DNA of 64,000 nucleotides from Paramecium tetraurelia (Eukaryota; Ciliophora; Oligohymenophorea; Peniculida; Parameciidae): NCBI RefSeq assembly GCF_000165425.1, contig NW_001799646.1:128981-192980 (forward strand), written 5' to 3'. The translations under genes were made by a program, and so were the position numbers. Of this stretch, positions 59,295-64,000 are shown piece by piece. How positions within the stretch are numbered: the stretch's first letter is position 1; every line of letters begins with the position of its first letter. Under the pieces are notes generated by a model, which did not search any database, was not told where the DNA came from, and saw only the letters and a list, made by a program, of their open reading frames with translations.

Positions 59295-60467
59295 ATGAAA
59301 GTTATTTATACTTTATTCCTTAGCTTATTAATTGTGCAATGCGAGAAAAATTTGAGCTCTAGAATAGAGAGTTTATTATAAACACAATTGGGACATACGC
59401 TACTATCAACAGCATAATTAGCATTATAAACAAATACTCCTTTGGATAGGTAAAGTGGCTATTTACTAGAGAATAATAGATACTCTGTAAGAATTAGAAG
59501 ATAAATATTAAAAAGATTAGAAGGAGGAGGACTTAGAAAATAGAGAGTTTCAATAAAAATGTGATACAGATCTGTCCAATCTTAATAATGAGATTGATGA
59601 TATAAATAGATTGAAGGTAAAGATTTAAGGAGCCATAGATTAACTTAAAGCTAGTATAGAGTATGTTAAGCAAAAATATTAATTAGATCAAAGAAAAAGA
59701 TCTTAGATGAGAAAAATGCTTTGAGAAAGAACTTGAGAAAAGGAATGAATGAAGTAGATGTTATAAGAGAATATTAAGTTAAAGTATATGAAGATAAGAG
59801 AGGAGAAGTGGGAAAGATAATTAAAACATTAGAAGAAGTGAAATTAGTATATGCTTAAAAGCTAAGAACAAACTTTTTAGAGTTATAGACAGAGAAAACA
59901 ACAGTGAAACCAGAGGTATTTGCAGAGGTAACAAAGCAACTGGTTAGTTTTGGTAAACTCAAATCATTAGGAAAACCGTTTTAAGATATAATAGACTTTA
60001 TGATTCAGATGAGTTAAAATGGAAATAATATAGGTGTTTTGAGGAATATTATAGATTTGAGTGAATCTTTAATTAGGTAAATTGATGAAATCTGGTAAGT
60101 AGAGAGAAAAGCAGAGGAGGAGAGAGTCAGATGGTATACAGAATATTAAAAGTTTAATAACACAGATTTCAAAATTTATGATAAGGAAATAAATGAATTA
60201 GAGGCTTTGATTTAATCTCTTAAAGATAGATTGGCAGATAACCAGAGGAAGATAGATGATTTAACTCTCAGACTTGAATCTAAAGAATATACAAAGGAAG
60301 ATAGGAGAAATGAATGTTAATAAGCAGCTTATGACTATACTTAAAGAAGAATGTCAAGAGCAGTTGATCGTAACATAGTTTCTGAGGTAGTTGGATTGCT
60401 AAATGTGAATATGAGAGACCTTAAGGAAACTCTGGCTTAAAAAATGGCTGCTGGAGATCGTATTTGA
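59295..60467 (+). CDS. Trichocyst matrix protein-like secretory protein
   Basis: 374 residues; introns 59451-59472 (22 nt, GAG acceptor) and a 26-nt GTATGTTAAG...TTAG intron about 59660-59685 restore one frame to TGA 60465-60467. A clear signal peptide (VIYTLFLSLLIVQC) starts the protein. The rest is heptad-rich helix with few cysteines: TPLDRIIDTLQELEDKYQKD, NREFQQKCDTDLSNLNNEI, and later KIINEL-type blocks and RRNECQQAAYDY. The L-D-R-I-I-x-T-L and single-Cys helix pattern is that of Paramecium trichocyst matrix proteins, crystallising components of the exocytotic defence organelle. Family members are normally proteolytically processed; a site is not evident here. Confidence 0.85.
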
Positions 60468-60486
60468 TGAAATTTTACAGCATATA

Positions 60487-61016
60487 TCATATTAATTTCA
60501 TTTTCCTCATAACCATCATGAATTCATCTTTGCTAACCTTGCCATCTTAATCAAGATCAGCAGCATAAATCATGTCTTTTAAAGTTTGCTCATCGCATTC
60601 TTCTCCTAAATCAGCTGCAACTCTTCTTAATTTTTCCAGATCAATGGCACCCTAAATTATTTAAAGTTAGTTACTTCATTATCATCATCAAAATAGTTGA
60701 ATGCTTTTTCTATTTCGACTTCAACATTCTTATCTTCCAACATTTTCTTTTTCATCATTTCAACGAATTCCTAAAATTCAATTGTACCGGATCCATCTCT
60801 GTCTATTTACTCAACCATCTTTTGAACTTCTTCTTTAGAAGCATTGAATCCAAGAGCCTAATATTTAACATCATGAATTACTTTCATAGCATTTCTCAAT
60901 TCTGATTCATCAATTGATCCTGATTTATCTGTATCAAACAATGTAAATGCTTATTACAACACATCTATTTATTCTTTGGTCAATTTGGTTCTTTTAGCTT
61001 TTTTATTATTCTACAT
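60487..61016 (-). CDS. Centrin-like EF-hand protein
   Basis: 160 residues; introns 60858-60881 (24 nt) and 60652-60674 (23 nt), TGA 60487-60489. Four EF-hands: loop 1 DTDKSGSIDESE, loop 2 DRDGSGTIEFQE, loop 3 DDDNEGAIDLEK, loop 4 DLDQDGKVSKDE. The short basic N-terminus KAKRTKLTKEQ and, after splicing, NAMKALGFNASKEEV match centrin better than calmodulin. Loop 3 has Glu at its fifth position (DDDNE), loops 1, 2 and 4 look able to bind Ca2+. Centrins sit in basal bodies and the contractile infraciliary lattice of Paramecium; this one may be either. It converges on the trichocyst gene with about 20 bp between stops. Confidence 0.93.
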
Positions 61017-61185
61017 CTTCTCTAACTAACTAAGTAAATAATAAATATATATTAAATAATAATTTATCTCGTTTTCTTAAAGGACTATGGAAACTACTTA
61101 AGAATTGATCTTGCATGATATAAAATAGATTATAGATATTTAGTTTTCATGATTTATTATTTATCAATATCACAATAATATTTTA

Positions 61186-63297
61186 ATGCAATAAACAACA
61201 TCAATTAGTAAAAGGATTGCTACTTTATTTCATAATGTATAAATGACATCCATATATTAATACAGATAAAGGGAATCTACAAGAAAGATTCTTCAGCAAC
61301 ATAAGTGGAGGGATAGAAAGAATTCTAAGAATATGTCGATTATTTATTAGAAAGAGGGATGAGAATTAATAATTTGCGATTGGCTTAATTTAGAACAAGA
61401 AACAATCTACCTTATTTAGGATTACAAAGTAAATTTCAAATACAAATTTGATTAGCTATTCAGAAAATTGAAACTGATTCAATTCTTGTATCCGTGCCAA
61501 GAGAATTGATGTTGACCACTAAAATTGCATATTTTTCTGATATTCAAGAAATCTTTGATGCTTATCCTTAATTTTTTTGTTAGCATTGTGCAGGAGGATG
61601 GCAGGATAGAATCCTACTCACATATATATTATACCAATCTTAATTAGGGAGGTAATAATTTTCAAATAAATTTTTAAGATAATCATAATGGTATCATTTA
61701 ATTTCTAACTTACCAAAAGATATAGACTACTTGATATTTTGGTCTGAGTAGGAACTAAAATTATTGAATGATGAAAAACTTATTTTGAAAGCCAAGAGAG
61801 ATTTGCAAGATTTCTTATTGATCTAAAAAACATTAACGCATATTTTGGATCAGTTTCCTTAACATTTTTAAAAAGAAACTTATAGTTTTGAAAATATCAA
61901 GTGGATATTCATACATTTGGTAAGTAGATGTTTTGGATCCACTTTAGAACAAGTAGCTTTTGTTCCATTTTGTGAAATGTTTAATCATGAGAATACTGAT
62001 GTGAGATACAAAGGTTTATATTTAGAAAGTAACATCAATAAACCCAAAGATGATAAGGAATCAGATACTAATGAATCAGATGAGTCAGATGGTGATAGCG
62101 ATTCATATGAGTAAGAAGATTACTAATACCCATTTGAAATTTAAGAGCAAATCAAAATTTACAAATAGAAGACCCCAACCTATAAACTAATTGAGTAAGA
62201 GTTAACCGTGTATTAAAATTAAGTGGACTATTAAGATCCTGATGCAATAACAAAATTGAGACTTTATCAAGAAAAATGCAATAATAGAATAGAATTATAA
62301 ATTTTATATTTGAAGAATAAAAGATGGTTTTAGGAAAACTTAAATTTAAGAGACAATTTTACAATCATATTTGTTTCTAAGACTTTAGAGTATATCCAGG
62401 ACTAAATTAAATTATATGAAGTCGATGCTTTGTCTTATGAATAGGTGTCAGCTATCATCTAAAATGTAACATAGAATTCAGAACTGTATTTAGAAAAAGT
62501 AAAAGAATATGCTTATTAAAAACTCAAAGAAAAAAATTATTAACTCAAGTAATTTGAAATTCCAGAATAACCATCAGCAATAGAAACTGTTGATGAGATG
62601 TTAGAAGTGGGTATTCCTGAAAATGTCAAGCCTTTTGAAGCTAAAGTGGATTGGAAAGAGGATTAATTTGATAATTTTGTAATAAAATGTTCAAGCAAAG
62701 ATGAATTTGAAAAAGATGCTTAAGCATACTTTTCGTATGGAACAATCTCTAATAGATCGTTGTTATTACGATACGGGTTTACTCTAGAATACAATATATA
62801 CGATTATGTGGAAGTGAAATCATAATATATTTAATACATACCATATGCAAGTGATATTGCAGAAGTATCAATATAATAAAATATTCATTTAGTACTTCCA
62901 ATTGTCCAAGTACATGAAATTCAAAATTAAGTATACTAGAATCAACGATGATTTATTAATGTATTTTAAAATGCTAAACTGGTAATATGACTAAGGCATT
63001 TCATATCTATTTGATGATATTTATGATAGTGTAATTATCAATTAAGCTTACAATTTAATTGAAACATATCATTCAGATCATTATAAAGAAACCCTAAAAA
63101 GTTAAAAAGAAAAACTTACAGATTCAAAATTAAATTATCATGATTATTTCGCCTTAATTTATCAAATTGAAAAATAAAGAATACTTGAGGCTTAATTAGA
63201 GGCACTTTAGATTTTGAAATGTAAGATAGAGAAAAAGGAGTATGGCGAATAATAGTTTGAATGGAGTTCATATTTAGTAGAAAGGTTCAAAAATTGA
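61186..63297 (+). CDS. SET-domain protein methyltransferase (SETD3/LSMT-like)
   Basis: 677 residues; introns 61237-61265 (29 nt), 61429-61455 (27 nt, contains in-frame TGA) and 62910-62931 (22 nt) give an exact count to TGA 63295-63297. Start at ATG 61186. SET parts: the N-flank EFQEYVDYLLERG and RTRNNLPYLGLQ; VSVPRELMLTT; the insert helical region; FVPFCEMFNHEN, the N-H-x-x-x-x motif; and YFSYGTISNRSLLLRYGF, the pseudo-knot with Y-G and N-R-x-L-L. The order with a long insert between halves and a helical C-terminal domain is that of the SETD3/Rubisco-LSMT group, which methylates non-histone proteins. An acidic Asp/Ser/Glu stretch (about 62055-62110) interrupts the SET core just after the NH motif, with a further 150-residue insert. 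Confidence 0.9.
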
Positions 63298-63444
63298 AGT
63301 CCATAAAACCAGAATGATTATTTTTAATAGAATTACATTATTTTCATACTTGATTATAGATATTCTGTTATACCTAATTCCTTAGTTACTAAATATGCAA
63401 TAATAAGCAAAGATTTTAATTTATTTAGATGCATATATTTATGA

Positions 63445-64000
63445 TCATTTGATCGAAAGATTTTGAAGCAAATTATTATGCCACTTTTTTACAACTTCAT
63501 CTTTAATAAAAGATTGTGTTGGGTCTTTTAATACTTGTGGCAAGTATTTTTTAAGGACTTCTCCAGCTCTAAAATTAATATTGTTAAATTACTTTTGGTT
63601 TTCAGAAAGTCTTAAATAACATCTAATTATATGTCTCAATAATCTCTAATCATCTTTTTAGGATTGATGCAGATCATCAATCATAGTTTGTAAGACTTGG
63701 CTAACTGCAAAAAATCTTTCAGGAGTCTAACAGATATAATTAAGACCATTGTCGTCGAGAAGGATCTTCTAAACTATGAAAGTAGCAACTGTTCTTGAAA
63801 GCTCTTGTCCTTTTTTCATGATTCTCAGACAAAGTGGAATGATTTCAGTTTGCATTAAAAAATTAATTGCCTCTGGATCATCTCCCTATGAAAAAATTAA
63901 AAATATTTAAACCTTCACCAAAGCACCTATGACACCCAAACTAGTAACTCTTAGGTTTTCAAAAGCTTTGCTCTTGTTGCTAGTATTTAGAAATGGATAC
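63445..64000 (-). CDS. CNOT9: CNOT9/RCD1/CAF40, CCR4-NOT subunit (5' end outside window)
   Basis: C-terminal 175 residues; the gene continues past 64000. One 27-nt intron with GTT donor (63886-63912); TGA 63445-63447. CNOT9 is an armadillo-repeat adaptor of the CCR4-NOT deadenylase that recruits mRNA-binding repressors. The match is almost residue for residue: [100 protein letters not shown], and a final [10 protein letters not shown]. The core is the same length as in animals. Confidence 0.95.

Noticed and set aside
59685-59705. A one-base deletion in the A run of the trichocyst matrix gene.
   Set aside because: A canonical 26-nt intron just upstream (GTATGTTAAG...AATTAG) restores the frame completely, so no error need be assumed.
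61087-61150. ATG 61087 as the start of the SET-domain protein.
   Set aside because: That frame meets TGA after 21 codons, whereas ATG 61186 joins through a 29-nt intron into the SET frame with exact codon count.
1-64000. Many in-frame TAA and TAG codons inside conserved domains, which under the standard code would make every gene a pseudogene.
   Set aside because: They fall at glutamine-tolerant positions in dozens of intact domains, and all genes close on TGA. This is the ciliate nuclear code, not decay.
1-64000. Telomere repeats, transposable elements, virus-like elements, CRISPR arrays, riboswitches.
   Set aside because: No C4A2/C3A3-type repeats, no reverse transcriptase, integrase, transposase or capsid-like frame, and no spaced direct repeats were seen on either strand.

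Overview
The window reads as macronuclear DNA of a Paramecium-like ciliate. Every convincing gene is open only when TAA and TAG are read as glutamine, and every one ends at TGA. Introns are tiny (mostly 20-30 nt, GTA...TAG) and restoring them makes the coding lengths exact multiples of three in almost all genes. The DNA is strongly AT-rich, genes are often separated by tens of bases, and a trichocyst-matrix-type protein is present. No telomere repeats, transposons, viral relics or CRISPR arrays were seen. Both ends cut through genes (a MAP kinase on the left, CNOT9 on the right).

Layout. 1-5.9 kb: truncated MAP kinase, two unknown proteins, a small membrane protein, a TPR-like protein. 6.6-12.8 kb: a BAH-PHD chromatin reader, then four minus-strand genes, three of them Gln-rich or coiled-coil. 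13.6-20 kb: a tubulin tyrosine ligase-like (TTLL) enzyme and a RAD5/HLTF-type SNF2-RING translocase. 20.6-30.4 kb: minus-strand EKR-rich coiled-coil protein, a probable gene relic, CFAP57-like WD40/coiled-coil protein and three small genes. 31.1-42 kb: STPGR-repeat protein, DAD1, unknowns, MORN protein, DENN protein, DLR-HF-LG repeat protein, cyclic-nucleotide-gated-type K+ channel, and a HAD-like/Dpy-30 protein. 42.6-50.7 kb: RPA12, mitochondrial i-AAA protease, RAP-domain protein, a small protein with PP1-docking motifs, a second degenerate TTLL. 51.5-64 kb: tRNA-Asn(GUU), a second PP1-motif protein, IFT22, an RNase III-domain protein, PMS2, trichocyst matrix protein, centrin, a SET-domain protein and CNOT9.

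Functional themes. Many genes point to cilia and cortex: two TTLLs, CFAP57, IFT22, STPGR repeats, DLR-HF-LG repeats, Dpy-30, centrin and possibly the coiled-coil proteins. A second group serves genome and RNA upkeep: BAH-PHD, SNF2-RING, PMS2, RNase III, CNOT9, RPA12. A third is mitochondrial: i-AAA protease, RAP protein and perhaps the small membrane proteins. Nothing suggests an operon; neighbours are co-located rather than functionally coupled.

Most interesting leads: two small proteins that each carry a [GS]ILK motif followed by an RVxF motif near the C-terminus (candidate PP1 regulators); a TTLL that has lost its ATP-grasp signature residues; an RNase III domain in which one catalytic glutamate is lysine; a one-base frame discrepancy in each of three otherwise conserved genes inside 5.5 kb; two candidate 17-nt introns; and an ATGA stop/start overlap between two same-strand genes.
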